The translations under genes were made by a program, and so were the position numbers. The notes beneath the pieces were generated by a model. The model had not been told where the DNA came from, made no database searches, and saw only the letters and a list, made by a program, of their open reading frames with translations. Below, piece by piece: positions 1-9,058 of a DNA stretch of 64,000 nucleotides (position 1 is the first letter of the stretch; the number at the start of each line of letters is the position of its first letter). The stretch comes from Bacteroidales bacterium. Lineage in GTDB: Bacteria; Bacteroidota; Bacteroidia; Bacteroidales; F082. The stretch covers positions 1 through 64,000 of the forward strand of contig JAQVLA010000018.1 in the NCBI GenBank assembly GCA_028704385.1. Direction: 5' to 3'.

Positions 1-1061
1 GAGCCATTGGAGTGTTAAATGCCGGAGCTACTGCCAACAGAAGTGTAAACGTTGACGAACAGGGTGATATCCCAACGGCTTTCGAAAGCCCGTGGCTGAT
101 CACGGTTACCAATACCACCAATCGCGACGAAAAATCTACTATGGCAGGTTATGGCCTCGAAAGCATCGATCTGGGGGCTCCTGGCACTTCAATTTATTCC
201 ACTCGTCCGGCACCTACAAATTATGGTTATGGCACCGGAACAAGTATGGCTACGCCTCATGTGGCGGGTGCTGTAGGTTTGTTGTTTTCGGCTGCTGACA
301 GCACCTTTATGGAAGCCTATCACCAATATCCCGGTGAATATGCTCTGATGATCAAGGATTATATTCTAAATGGCACCGATCCACTGGAAGATCTTGATGG
401 TATCACTGTTACTGGTGGCCGACTCAATATTTTTACTTCCTTGAATTTGCTTCTGGGCAAGATAAGTATGCAGACCGTTCCTGACGACACCTTAACGATG
501 ATTGTTGAACAGGAAAGTGTTCGCACCGATTCAATTCAGTTTATCAATACAGGACAATATGATCTGCAATTGATTTTTCATGAAGCAGAGCCTTATTCCT
601 GGCTTACTTTGGCAAATGATACCCTGCAACTGCCGGCAGAGACTGCTGTTTCGCTTTTGATAAGTGCTGCGACCATTGAAATGGAGCCTGATACAATTTT
701 TGCAGAAATTTTAATGGATGCCGGTCCTTTAGGAAATCAAACATTTGTTGTGAAATTGATTGTGGTTGAACCGGTAGGAAATGCTGAATTGTATTTGGTT
801 CAGCATCAGGTGTTCCCCAATCCATTCAAGGGGCAGCTTACCTTTAGGATGTTTTTACCTGTTAACGAAGAGGTAAGTCTTTCGATTTATGATGTAAATG
901 GCAGTCTGGTGTATGAAAATTCACTGAAACTGCAAGCCGGTTTGCAACAACTGCAATGGGACGGAAACAGCATTATAGGATCAGAAGCTAAAAGAGGTCT
1001 ATTCTTCTATCGCCTGCAGGTTGGAGATCAATATTATAACGGTAAATTGATCAAACAATAA
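1..1061 (+). CDS. Subtilisin-like S8 serine protease with T9SS sorting domain (5' end outside window)
   Basis: Only the C-terminal part is present; the frame is open from base 3 and no start is visible. The motif GTSMATPHVAG (bases about 237-270) is the active-site serine region of S8 (subtilase) peptidases, and the upstream stretch around GVLNAGATAN fits the oxyanion-hole asparagine region. The catalytic Asp and His would lie upstream of the window. The last ~90 residues (from about VFPNPF, then SIYDVNGSLVY, ending in GKLIKQ) form a typical type A T9SS sorting domain. The enzyme is therefore expected to be exported by Sec, passed through the type IX system and released or anchored at the cell surface. 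Its role is inferred to be extracellular proteolysis; the substrate is unknown. Confidence 0.9.
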   Translation, partial: AIGVLNAGATANRSVNVDEQGDIPTAFESPWLITVTNTTNRDEKSTMAGYGLESIDLGAPGTSIYSTRPAPTNYGYGTGTSMATPHVAGAVGLLFSAADSTFMEAYHQYPGEYALMIKDYILNGTDPLEDLDGITVTGGRLNIFTSLNLLLGKISMQTVPDDTLTMIVEQESVRTDSIQFINTGQYDLQLIFHEAEPYSWLTLANDTLQLPAETAVSLLISAATIEMEPDTIFAEILMDAGPLGNQTFVVKLIVVEPVGNAELYLVQHQVFPNPFKGQLTFRMFLPVNEEVSLSIYDVNGSLVYENSLKLQAGLQQLQWDGNSIIGSEAKRGLFFYRLQVGDQYYNGKLIKQ

Positions 1062-1062
1062 T

Positions 1063-2109
1063 TCAGGCTTTATCCAGGGTAAAGGTAAAAGTGGTTCCTT
1101 TTTCGAGCTGGCTACGAACGGTAATACTCTGTTCGTGTGCTTCTATGATATGTTTTACAATAGCTAAACCCAGTCCGGTGCCGCCTTTGTCTCGCGATCT
1201 GCCTTTGTCAACCCGATAGAAACGTTCGAATATGCGCGGAAGATTTTCTTCGCTGATGCCAGGCCCGTTATCTTTGATCTCAATCAGGTAGTTTTCGTCT
1301 GCATCAAAAATACGGATGTTCACCTGATTTTCCTCTTTATCTCCATATTTCATGGCATTTTCAATCAGATTGATCAGCACCTGGCGGATGCGTTTTTTGT
1401 CGGCTTTGACCAGAGCCGGCCTGTCGGATTGTTTTTCGAGCAACACCCTGGAATTGTATTTTCGCGATTTCATTTCCAGAAACTCCAATACATCCTTACT
1501 CAACTCATTGATATCAAACTGTTGCAAATTGAGTTTTAACTCACCCGATTCAAGTTTCGAAATTTCTTCAAGGTCTTCAACAATGGCAATGAGCCTGTTG
1601 ATGCTTTTTTCGGTGTGCATCAAATAAGTCCGGTTGATGTTCTCGTCTTCCAGCCCGCCGTCAAGCAAAGTCAAAACGTAACCCTGGATATTAAATATGG
1701 GTGTTTTGAGTTCGTGCGAGATATTACCCAGAAATTCTCTGCGATAGGCTGCCAGTTTTTTCAGTTCTTCTATCTCGCTGCGTTGTCTTTTGCTCCATTC
1801 AAGCATGGCCCGATTAACGCCTTCCAGCGATTCTGTCTGCTTTTGAGGTGTTTTTCCATTGGATTGATCGGGTTTGGCTGCGCCAATGGTTTTGTAGATC
1901 AATTTGACTTTTTTATACACATACCGATCAAGTGTTTTTAAAGTAATCAGGTAGTTGATCAGGAAAATGAGCATCAATCCGATCAGCAGATGCCACCAGA
2001 GCAATTGGTCATCTAACCAAAATATGATTAGCGTTAGCAATATTACACTCAGGCTTGCACCAAGTGCCAGATACACAGCTATTGATCGGGTTTCGCGGTA
2101 ACGTGCCAT
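1063..2109 (-). CDS. Membrane sensor histidine kinase, PhoR-like
   Basis: The 348-residue protein has two N-terminal membrane segments (about 11-32 and 38-57) with almost no periplasmic loop between them. A HisKA dimerisation domain follows, with phospho-acceptor His132 in ISHELKTP. The HATPase_c domain has an N box (NLIENAMKYG), a G1 box (DNGPGI), an F box (IFERFYR) and a G2 box (GGTGLGLAI). It should autophosphorylate and pass phosphate to the response regulator encoded just upstream at 2234-2920. The small sensor region suggests it senses within the membrane or through partners. The stimulus cannot be read from sequence. Its 3' end abuts the convergent protease gene. Confidence 0.92.
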   Translation of the reverse strand: MARYRETRSIAVYLALGASLSVILLTLIIFWLDDQLLWWHLLIGLMLIFLINYLITLKTLDRYVYKKVKLIYKTIGAAKPDQSNGKTPQKQTESLEGVNRAMLEWSKRQRSEIEELKKLAAYRREFLGNISHELKTPIFNIQGYVLTLLDGGLEDENINRTYLMHTEKSINRLIAIVEDLEEISKLESGELKLNLQQFDINELSKDVLEFLEMKSRKYNSRVLLEKQSDRPALVKADKKRIRQVLINLIENAMKYGDKEENQVNIRIFDADENYLIEIKDNGPGISEENLPRIFERFYRVDKGRSRDKGGTGLGLAIVKHIIEAHEQSITVRSQLEKGTTFTFTLDKA

Positions 2110-2233
2110 ATTTAGTTAAATCGGTTCATCAGGCCTGAAGTGTATTAACAATAGGAGTTAAATATCAGATACTTGAATTTATTATTCAAGTTGTTGCTGC
2201 TAATTTATAGCATGAAATTACAATATTTCTGTA

Positions 2234-2920
2234 TCAAACTTCAAATTTGTATCCCACTCCTTTCACTGTTGTAATATTTTCGATGCCAATTTTTTCTCTG
2301 ATTTTTCTTACATGGACATCTATCGTGCGGTCGCCAACAATAACATTATCGCCCCAGATTTTCGAAAAGATCTCTTCTCGTGTAAAAACCTTATTGGGTT
2401 TAGAAGCTAACAATCGCAACAGCTCAAACTCTTTTTTAGGAAGGATGATTTCGTTGCCTTTGTTAATTACAATAAAGCGCTCAGAATCAATCACAAAGTC
2501 CTTCACTTCAAGTTGATCAGGCGTGGAGTCGTTTTTATCCTGATAACGCCTTAACAGGGCTTTCACCCGGCTGATCAGCAATTTGGGTTTGATGGGTTTG
2601 GTTACGTAATCATCGGCACCGGCTTCAAAACCGGCAATTTGAGAATAATCTTCGCCGCGGGCCGTTAAGAAGATCACCAGGGTGTTTTTGAGTTCCGGAA
2701 TCTGCTTTATCTCTTCGCAGGTAGCCACGCCATCCATCTCCGGCATCATCACATCCAGTATGATGAGCTGAGGCAATTCGGCCACGGCTTTTTTAACGGC
2801 TTCTTTGCCGTTGGTAGCAGTGAGCACTTTAAAGCCTTCTTTTTTAAGATTATAACTAAGAAATTCTAATACATCAACTTCGTCATCGACAAGTAAAATA
2901 CTGAATTTTGAAACATCCAT
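2234..2920 (-). CDS. OmpR/PhoB-family response regulator
   Basis: A receiver domain occupies residues ~5-120: acidic pair near VDDE, phospho-acceptor Asp56 in LIILDVMMPEMDG, Lys in the YVTKPIKP loop. A winged-helix DNA-binding domain follows from ~130 to 228 (recognition region DRTIDVHVRKIREKIG). It is the first gene of a two-gene unit with the histidine kinase 124 nt downstream, so the two are very probably cognate. The 228-residue length is standard for PhoB/OmpR regulators. No self-evident operator was found. The upstream region carries TAATTTAG on the minus strand near base 2955, a one-mismatch version of the phylum's -7 box. Confidence 0.93.
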   Translation of the reverse strand: MDVSKFSILLVDDEVDVLEFLSYNLKKEGFKVLTATNGKEAVKKAVAELPQLIILDVMMPEMDGVATCEEIKQIPELKNTLVIFLTARGEDYSQIAGFEAGADDYVTKPIKPKLLISRVKALLRRYQDKNDSTPDQLEVKDFVIDSERFIVINKGNEIILPKKEFELLRLLASKPNKVFTREEIFSKIWGDNVIVGDRTIDVHVRKIREKIGIENITTVKGVGYKFEV

Positions 2921-3115
2921 AAGGCGATTAATTGTTCTGGTTTGAATCGGACTAAATTAGTGGCTTTTCAAAAACAATGGGTTTAATTTCATGTCAAATT
3001 TAAGTTATATTTTCATCATTCATAACGAATAGTATCCTATTGCAGGGCTTTCAGACTGTGATCGTCCTTACTTATTTATTTGTAATTTAGCCTTACATTA
3101 TAGAAAGAACTTCAT

Positions 3116-3730
3116 ATGAAAACAGTTGTAAATAGCCTGATTGGCGCGTTTTTGTTCTTGTTTTTTTTGTCTGGTGCTTCGGCGCAACAATTTAAGGGCG
3201 GACTGCTGGCGGGTGGTGTCAGCAGCCAGGTTGCCGGCGATAACATCTCCGGATTTCACAAAGCTGGCATAAGTTTTGGTGGCTACGTCAGGCTCAAACT
3301 GGATGATCATTCAGGCTTGCAACTGGAGCTTTTTTTTGTGCAAAAAGGTTCCCGAACAAGTGATCAGGATGTAAAGGCCGGGCTGAATCCCTATCTTCTG
3401 AGGCTGAATTATGTTGAAATGCCGCTTATCTATCAGTATGATTTAGGCAAACTAAGGCTGGAAGCCGGTTTGTCAGCGGCCTTTCTGGCAAGTCATTACG
3501 AAGAGGTAAACTATCTGGATAATACACAGGATGTGTGGCGTAGTTTTAATTTCAGTTCAATCGTTGGTGTGCGATATTTGTTTCACGAACACTGGTCGCT
3601 GGGTTTGCGCAGCATCAATTCCATAAGTTCCATTCGTAAGAATAGGGTTGATGGCAATGTGAAACGATATGGTAATAAATTTGGTGCTTTTAACGATGTG
3701 CTGCAACTGGCAGTTTTTTATAGTTTTTAG
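3116..3730 (+). CDS. PorT-family outer-membrane beta-barrel protein
   Basis: This 204-residue protein has a clear Sec signal (residues 1-24, ending in SGASAQ). The mature part alternates short hydrophobic/aromatic strands with turns typical of the PorT/OMP_b-brl_2 family common in Bacteroidota: a glycine-rich start (GGLLAGGVSSQVAGD), YLLRLNYVEMPLIYQYD in the middle, and a C-terminal aromatic strand ending LQLAVFYSF. It is expected to sit in the outer membrane as a small barrel. The substrate or partner is unknown. It stands alone on the plus strand between two minus-strand groups, so it is probably monocistronic. Confidence 0.8.
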   Translation: MKTVVNSLIGAFLFLFFLSGASAQQFKGGLLAGGVSSQVAGDNISGFHKAGISFGGYVRLKLDDHSGLQLELFFVQKGSRTSDQDVKAGLNPYLLRLNYVEMPLIYQYDLGKLRLEAGLSAAFLASHYEEVNYLDNTQDVWRSFNFSSIVGVRYLFHEHWSLGLRSINSISSIRKNRVDGNVKRYGNKFGAFNDVLQLAVFYSF

Positions 3731-3745
3731 CTCTTGGCTCCGGCA

Positions 3746-4300
3746 TTATTTCCATTTGATGTTGCAACCTGTTGATGGAATTTGTTTTTCGGAAACTGAC
3801 TTGCCTGCCAGCACCAAATCGAGTGCAGCACGTAAGTCCTTGCCATTCACAGGCACTTCATTTCCTGGCCGGCTGCTATCAAGTTGTCCGCGATAAACAC
3901 AGCGGTTTTGGGCATTAAATAGATTGAAATCAGGCGTGCAGGCAGCATCAAAAGCCTTGGCCACTTCTTGTGTTTCATCGTAAAGGTATGGAAACGGAAA
4001 ATCATGATCAGCAGCAAATTGCTTCATCTTTTCCGGCGAATCTTCGGGATAGTTTTTTGCATCATTCGAATTAATGGCTACCATACCAATTCCTTTTGGT
4101 AAATATTCTTTTCCGATACAAACCAACTCATTGATAACATGTTTCACATACGGACAATGGTTGCAGATGAACATCACAAGGGTGCCTTTTTCACCTTGAA
4201 TATCTTTGAAGGTCAGGGTTTTATTGCTGATCTGATCTGTAAGTTCAAAGTCCGGTGCTGCGAAACCAAGTGGTATAGGTTTAGTAGGTGTAAGTGCCAT
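3746..4300 (-). CDS. Thioredoxin-like redoxin (AhpC/TSA family)
   Basis: A thioredoxin-fold protein of 184 residues from the ATG at 4300. That start leaves 1 nt after the queG stop; an upstream in-frame ATG at 4324 would overlap queG and is less likely. The CNHCP active-site CxxC is at Cys46/Cys49. The protein shows the APDFELTD entry strand and a long insertion (YPEDSPEKMKQFAADHDFPF) typical of the thioredoxin-like family annotated as AhpC/TSA or resA-like in Bacteroidota. It has no signal peptide, so it is cytoplasmic. It should reduce disulfides or peroxides. Tight coupling to queG suggests translational linkage rather than shared chemistry. Confidence 0.8.
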   Translation of the reverse strand: MALTPTKPIPLGFAAPDFELTDQISNKTLTFKDIQGEKGTLVMFICNHCPYVKHVINELVCIGKEYLPKGIGMVAINSNDAKNYPEDSPEKMKQFAADHDFPFPYLYDETQEVAKAFDAACTPDFNLFNAQNRCVYRGQLDSSRPGNEVPVNGKDLRAALDLVLAGKSVSEKQIPSTGCNIKWK

Positions 4301-4301
4301 A

Positions 4302-5249
4302 TCAGTCGTTTTTGATGAAATCAATATTTCTTTTCAGCCCGTTAAAGGCTGCTCTTTTAACAGCCGATCCGGCGAAAAGTTCGTTAAAGGTGTTTTCATC
4401 CAGTTTTTCCCAATCGGGTTTTTGCATTTTTTTTAACTGTTCCGAAAGCAAAAAGCCAGGCTCATTATGTGGTCTGGCAAATCGGTTCCAGGGACAAACA
4501 TCCTGACAGATATCGCAGCCAAAAATCCATCCTTCAAATTGTTGTTTCAACGCCTCCGGAAGCTCGCCTTTGTGTTCGATGGTGAGGTAAGAAATGCATT
4601 TTCTGGCGTCGAGGCGGTGGGCTTCAACCAGTGCACCAGTGGGGCAGGCATCGAGGCAACGTCTGCATGTTCCGCAATAATCTGTGATTTCGTTGGCTGA
4701 AGGCTCCAGTGCAATTGGAATCAGCAGGTGTCCGATAAAAAAGAATGAACCCTTGCGCGGATGAATCAGACAGGTGTTTTTGCCAATAAAACCCAGGCCG
4801 CTTTTTTGCGCCCAGGCCCTGTCGAGCACAGGTGCCGAATCAGTAAAAGCCCTGGCACCCTCCAGTTTGCCTGTATGGTTTTCGATAAAATTGAGCAGTT
4901 TCTCCAGCTTTTTGCGGATCAGTTTGTGATAATCCTTGCCATAAGCATATTTGGCAATTTTGTAGTTGTTCTCTTCCGTCAGTTTTTCACTTGGAAAATA
5001 ATTCTGCAAAACAGTGATCACTGTTGCCGTTCCTTCAACAAGCAATCGGGGATCGTAGCGTTTCTCGCGGTTTCGTTCGAGGTAGCTCATGTTGGCCTGA
5101 AACCCCTGTTGAAGCCAGTCTTCCATCAATCGGGCATCCTCCGGAAGGTGCTGTGCTTTGCTGATTCCCAACTCATCAAAACCTAACTGCCGGGCTTCGG
5201 CTTTTATCAGTTCGATTAAGTTTTCCTGAATTTTGGTTGCTTCTGCCAT
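4302..5249 (-). CDS. queG: Epoxyqueuosine reductase QueG
   Basis: QueG catalyses the last step of queuosine tRNA-wobble modification, reducing epoxyqueuosine to queuosine with a cobalamin and two [4Fe-4S] clusters. The 315-residue protein carries both ferredoxin-type motifs in the expected place, CGTCRRCLDACP and CDICQDVCPWN, and the N-terminal QueG region with SYLERNREKRYDPRLL and VITVLQNYFP. Length is typical. It lies 20 nt downstream of ruvB on the same strand, and a redoxin gene follows 1 nt later. B12 dependence fits a genome that also encodes B12-dependent acyl-CoA mutases. Confidence 0.95.
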   Translation of the reverse strand: MAEATKIQENLIELIKAEARQLGFDELGISKAQHLPEDARLMEDWLQQGFQANMSYLERNREKRYDPRLLVEGTATVITVLQNYFPSEKLTEENNYKIAKYAYGKDYHKLIRKKLEKLLNFIENHTGKLEGARAFTDSAPVLDRAWAQKSGLGFIGKNTCLIHPRKGSFFFIGHLLIPIALEPSANEITDYCGTCRRCLDACPTGALVEAHRLDARKCISYLTIEHKGELPEALKQQFEGWIFGCDICQDVCPWNRFARPHNEPGFLLSEQLKKMQKPDWEKLDENTFNELFAGSAVKRAAFNGLKRNIDFIKND

Positions 5250-5269
5250 TCGGTGTTGTATAGTTTGAA

Positions 5270-6298
5270 TCAGCTATCGAAAAGCGATCCTTGCTGAGGA
5301 TTTTTAACACGGCCAAGATGCTTGTAAGCTTTTTCGGTGGCTTCGCGGCCACGGGGTGTGCGCATCAGATAGCCTTCCTGGATGAGGAAAGGTTCATACA
5401 CTTCTTCTATTGTACCGCCTTCTTCAGCAACGGCGGTGGCAATGGTGTTGATGCCAACCGGACCTCCTTTAAATTTGTCGATGATGGTAAGCAGGATCTT
5501 ATTGTCCATTTCGTCCAGGCCATGATCATCCACATGCAAAGCCGACAAGCCAAAACGTGCAATTTCCAAATCAATTTTGCCATTGCCCTTAATTTGAGCA
5601 AAATCGCGCACACGTCTTAGCAAAAGGTTGGCAATACGTGGTGTTCCGCGACTTCTGCCTGCAATTTCGGCAGCGGCTTTGGCTTCGATCGGAACCCGAA
5701 GAATAGAAGCCGACCTTTGCACGATACCGGTGAGCGTTTTGGCATCATAATAGGACAGTCGCATGTTAATGCCAAAGCGAGAGCGCAGTGGTGAGGTGAG
5801 CAGGCCGGAACGCGTGGTAGCCCCAATGAGCGTAAAAGGATTGATTGTAATTTGCACCGCCCTGGCGTTGGGGCCGGTTTCGATCATGATGTCGATGCGG
5901 TAATCTTCCATAGCCGAGTACAAATACTCCTCCACAACGGGACTCAGCCGGTGAATCTCATCAATAAAAAGCACATCATTTTTTTCGAGGTTGGTAAGCA
6001 AACCGGCCAAATCACCCGGCTTATCCAGCACAGGACCCGAAGTGATGCGAATATTTACCCCTAATTCGTTTGCAATGATATGCGACAAAGTGGTTTTGCC
6101 CAAACCAGGAGGGCCATGCAAGAGCACATGATCCAGTGCTTCAGCTCTTTGAGCAGCCGCCTTTACAAAAATACGCAGGTTTTCGACTACCTGTTCTTGT
6201 CCGGCAAAGCTGCTAAAAGCATCCGGCCGCAGCACTTTTTCTATTTCCTTTTCGGCATTTGATAGTCCTGTACCGTAAGCATCCAGGTTTTCGTTCAT
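5270..6298 (-). CDS. ruvB: Holliday junction branch-migration ATPase RuvB
   Basis: RuvB is the AAA+ motor that, with RuvA, moves Holliday junctions during recombination. The 342-residue protein has the N-terminal [14 protein letters not shown] signature, Walker [10 protein letters not shown] (62-70), Walker B FIDEIHRL, sensor/arginine-finger region [17 protein letters not shown] and the winged-helix C-terminus with [10 protein letters not shown] and [10 protein letters not shown]. It is first in a probable ruvB-queG-redoxin operon. RuvA and RuvC are not encoded nearby. Confidence 0.97.
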   Translation of the reverse strand: MNENLDAYGTGLSNAEKEIEKVLRPDAFSSFAGQEQVVENLRIFVKAAAQRAEALDHVLLHGPPGLGKTTLSHIIANELGVNIRITSGPVLDKPGDLAGLLTNLEKNDVLFIDEIHRLSPVVEEYLYSAMEDYRIDIMIETGPNARAVQITINPFTLIGATTRSGLLTSPLRSRFGINMRLSYYDAKTLTGIVQRSASILRVPIEAKAAAEIAGRSRGTPRIANLLLRRVRDFAQIKGNGKIDLEIARFGLSALHVDDHGLDEMDNKILLTIIDKFKGGPVGINTIATAVAEEGGTIEEVYEPFLIQEGYLMRTPRGREATEKAYKHLGRVKNPQQGSLFDS

Positions 6299-6532
6299 GG
6301 GGTAAAGTTATGATCAGACAAAAATAAGCATTCTGATTCAGTCATTTGGTTTGCTGCTATAATTCTGTGGCAGTAAAAGTGTTTATTTTGCAATTAATGA
6401 AGCAGCTATAGAGTATCATTGTTCAACCGGTTAAGTTAAAAATATTGGAATTGAGCCGGGAAAGTTTGTACATTAGCTCAAAAATTAAAACCTTAATAAG
6501 GGCAAAGCAAAAAAACCATTAAAACTAAAGCG

Positions 6533-7363
6533 ATGAAAACAATATTAGTGGCTTTCGATTTTTCAAAGAACTCGCTGCACACGCTGGATTATGCCCTTTT
6601 TTATGCCAATTGGCTAAAAACAGGGATTCATCTGGTTTGGGTGGATAATACGAACACGCCCGAACATGTAATGAATATTGAACAAACCTTACGCATCGAG
6701 ACAAAAAAATATTTTGATGAGATTGTCGAAAAATATGGCCCAAAACTGACGCACGGAAAGCTTGAAATACACTTACGAAAAGGTAAAGTTTATTCGGAAG
6801 TAGCCATGCTGGCCCGTCAGATTGAAGCTTCTGTGATCTTTGCCGGAACGCATGGCGTGAGTGGTTACGAAAGGTATTGGATTGGAAGTAATGCCTACCG
6901 GATTGTTACCTCAGCTCCTTGTCCGGTAATTACCGTTCGGTCTGATTATCAGTTTAGCGGAAAACTAAAACGAATTTTAGTTCCTATTGATAGCTCAGCC
7001 GAGAGCCGTCAGAAATTGCCATTTACGGCAAGCCTGGCACAGGATTTTGGTGCAGAAATTCACCTGCTGTTATTGTACAATTCGCCTCTCAGAGTGATCC
7101 GTAACCGGATGAAATCATCCGCTGATGAAGCAGAAAAATGCCTTAAAGAGCGTGAAATAAAGTTCAAGTTAAAAGAAGTTGAAACTGAAAAACTCGTGCC
7201 GGCAATCCTCTCTTATTCCGATGAAATCCAGGCAGATTTAATTGCGATTATGACCGAACAAACAGCTACTGCGGGTTCAATGTTTTTGGGCCCATATGCA
7301 CAACAATTGGTAAATAATGCGTTAATACCTGTGGTGAGTGTACATGCTTCAATACAAAATTAA
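6533..7363 (+). CDS. Tandem-domain universal stress protein
   Basis: Two UspA folds in 276 residues. The first (about 1-142) has the full ATP-binding pattern GTHGVSGYERYWIGSNAYR followed by PVITV. The second (about 148-276) has a degenerate version (MTEQTATAGSMFLGPYAQQ) and probably binds nucleotide differently or not at all. The protein is cytoplasmic and soluble. It heads a compact set with a SPOR-domain gene and a second paralogous tandem Usp (7812-8663). These proteins usually act in energy limitation or stress survival; the precise role here is not visible. Confidence 0.88.
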   Translation: MKTILVAFDFSKNSLHTLDYALFYANWLKTGIHLVWVDNTNTPEHVMNIEQTLRIETKKYFDEIVEKYGPKLTHGKLEIHLRKGKVYSEVAMLARQIEASVIFAGTHGVSGYERYWIGSNAYRIVTSAPCPVITVRSDYQFSGKLKRILVPIDSSAESRQKLPFTASLAQDFGAEIHLLLLYNSPLRVIRNRMKSSADEAEKCLKEREIKFKLKEVETEKLVPAILSYSDEIQADLIAIMTEQTATAGSMFLGPYAQQLVNNALIPVVSVHASIQN

Positions 7364-7369
7364 TTGCCT

Positions 7370-7819
7370 ATGAACCTACGTAATGGCTTTGTTTTACTGT
7401 TTGTTCTTTTATCAGTGAATGCAGTTCAGGCCCAGAATTCAATTTCGGGATCGTTGGTGGTGATACAAGACCACCGGCTGGATAGTTTGCTTTGGTTGCA
7501 GGAACAACTTTTTAAGGATAAGCAATTTATTGAAGGTTATCGGATTCAGTTGTTTATGGAATCGGGTAATGATGCCGTAACTCATGCACAGGAATTAATA
7601 ACAAAGCTATCTGAAGATTATCCGCAATGGAAGGCTTATCTTTCATATGGACAGCCTTATTACAGAGTCCGTATTGGCGATTTTCGGAATCGGCTCGAAG
7701 CAGAAGCTGCACTTCAGCAACTGAGCCGTACTTATAAACAAGCATTTATCACACGCGATCAAATTGCGTTCCCTGAATTATCTGCATTTCCAACCCTAAA
7801 AGAAGCACAAAATGAATAA
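7370..7819 (+). CDS. Secreted SPOR-domain protein
   Basis: Start chosen at the ATG at 7370 (149 residues), because it places a good Sec signal (MNLRNGFVLLFVLLSVNAVQAQ) at the N-terminus; a TTG lies 6 nt upstream. Residues ~55-145 match a SPOR (sporulation-related) domain: IEGYRIQLFM, YPQWKAYLSYGQPYYRVRIGDF with RNRLEAEAALQQL. SPOR domains bind denuded peptidoglycan glycan strands, so the protein is expected in the periplasm. It is sandwiched between two Usp genes and overlaps the second by 8 nt, implying co-transcription. Confidence 0.82.
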   Translation: MNLRNGFVLLFVLLSVNAVQAQNSISGSLVVIQDHRLDSLLWLQEQLFKDKQFIEGYRIQLFMESGNDAVTHAQELITKLSEDYPQWKAYLSYGQPYYRVRIGDFRNRLEAEAALQQLSRTYKQAFITRDQIAFPELSAFPTLKEAQNE

Positions 7820-8663
7820 AACCATCTTAGTTGGCATTGATTTTTCGGATTGTTCTGTCAATGCCCTGGAACATGCTGTAAGCCTTGCCGAAAGGGCAGA
7901 AGCCAACATAAAAATGATCTGGGTTAACAAACCGGACAATACCCGAAACCTGTACGATATTTCCAGCGAAGAAGTACTGCACGAAGCAGAAAAAAGACTC
8001 GAAGGACTGGCTTCAAAATATCAGGCAAGGCTTAAAAACAAAAAGATCGATTTTATAACCCGCAAGGGTAAAGTTTACAAAGAGTTGGTTGCTGCAGCCG
8101 AAGAGTTTGATGTTTTTTTAATTATGATAGGTACGCATGGTTCTTCTGGTTTTGAGGAGTTTTGGATTGGCAGCAATGCAAACCGGATTGTTTCGGCCAC
8201 CGAAAGGCCGGTGATTACTATTCGCGGAGGAGTGGATATCAATCGTACCATCGAGCGTATAGTTATGCCGATCGACAGCACCATCGAAAGTCGTCAGAAA
8301 GTGCCGATCACAGCCCTGTTGGCAAAATATTTTGATGCAGAAATTCATGTGCTTGCCACCCATATCACCTCTGTGAAAGACGTACGCGACCTTCTTATGG
8401 AATATATAAAGCAGGTTGAACGTTACCTGGAAGAAAATCAGGTTCGCTATCTGGTAAAAGAAATTGATGCCGGTAATATTTCTGATGCAGTTATTGACTA
8501 TGCCACCACCATCAATGCCAATCTGATCAGTATCATGGACGAACAGGAAAAAGCAGCTTCCAATATCTGGCTGGGACCCTATCCCCAGCAGATGGTGAAC
8601 CATTCGCCTATTCCCGTTTTAGTGGTACATGCCAAAAACTATATTGCCGGTATTGCAATGTAA
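7812..8663 (+). CDS. Second tandem-domain universal stress protein
   Basis: A paralogue of the 6533-7363 product: 283 residues with two UspA domains. The N-terminal domain keeps the ATP motif GTHGSSGFEEFWIGSNANR. The C-terminal domain again has a degenerate loop (MDEQEKAASNIWLGPYPQQ). The two proteins share the phrase VPIDS/MPIDSTxESRQKxP at the start of domain 2, indicating duplication of a two-domain ancestor. The start overlaps the SPOR gene by 8 nt. A ferredoxin gene follows after 61 nt. Confidence 0.88.
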   Translation: MNKTILVGIDFSDCSVNALEHAVSLAERAEANIKMIWVNKPDNTRNLYDISSEEVLHEAEKRLEGLASKYQARLKNKKIDFITRKGKVYKELVAAAEEFDVFLIMIGTHGSSGFEEFWIGSNANRIVSATERPVITIRGGVDINRTIERIVMPIDSTIESRQKVPITALLAKYFDAEIHVLATHITSVKDVRDLLMEYIKQVERYLEENQVRYLVKEIDAGNISDAVIDYATTINANLISIMDEQEKAASNIWLGPYPQQMVNHSPIPVLVVHAKNYIAGIAM

Positions 8664-8724
8664 GGCAACACTTTGGAAAAGTAGTTTTCAATCCTAATTA
8701 TAGCGGTCAGTAAAAAATGGCCAT

Positions 8725-9054
8725 ATGCCTGAAATTTTATACGGCGATCTCAAAATACACTGCGAGCCCGGAGCCAATCTGCGGGAGGTTTTAATCGCGC
8801 ATGGTATTTATCCTCATAATGGACAATCGAGGTATGTAAATTGTTCGGGTTCAGGAAGCTGTGGAACATGTGCCGTGAAAATTATCGGGAAAATTACTCC
8901 CTTAAATATTAAAGAAAAAAGCAGGTTGGCTGTGCCACCACACAGCTTAAGTAATGGTTTGCGCCTGGCATGTCAGATACGGGTTGAAAACGACCTCAAT
9001 GTGATTAAATACGATGGGTTTTGGGGTCATGAAATGCCCGAAAATGAAGACTAA
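8725..9054 (+). CDS. Plant-type [2Fe-2S] ferredoxin
   Basis: The 109-residue protein carries the plant-type [2Fe-2S] ligand pattern C-x5-C-x2-C (Cys40, Cys46, Cys49 in CSGSGSCGTC) and the distant fourth ligand Cys83 in LRLACQI. It is a soluble electron carrier. No dedicated reductase is adjacent, although a ferredoxin-NADP-reductase-like gene lies at 32749-33429. Its stop is 4 nt from the convergent pyk stop. It is probably co-transcribed with the Usp/SPOR genes, but the 61-nt gap could hold a promoter. Confidence 0.9.
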   Translation: MPEILYGDLKIHCEPGANLREVLIAHGIYPHNGQSRYVNCSGSGSCGTCAVKIIGKITPLNIKEKSRLAVPPHSLSNGLRLACQIRVENDLNVIKYDGFWGHEMPENED

Positions 9055-9058
9055 GTGG

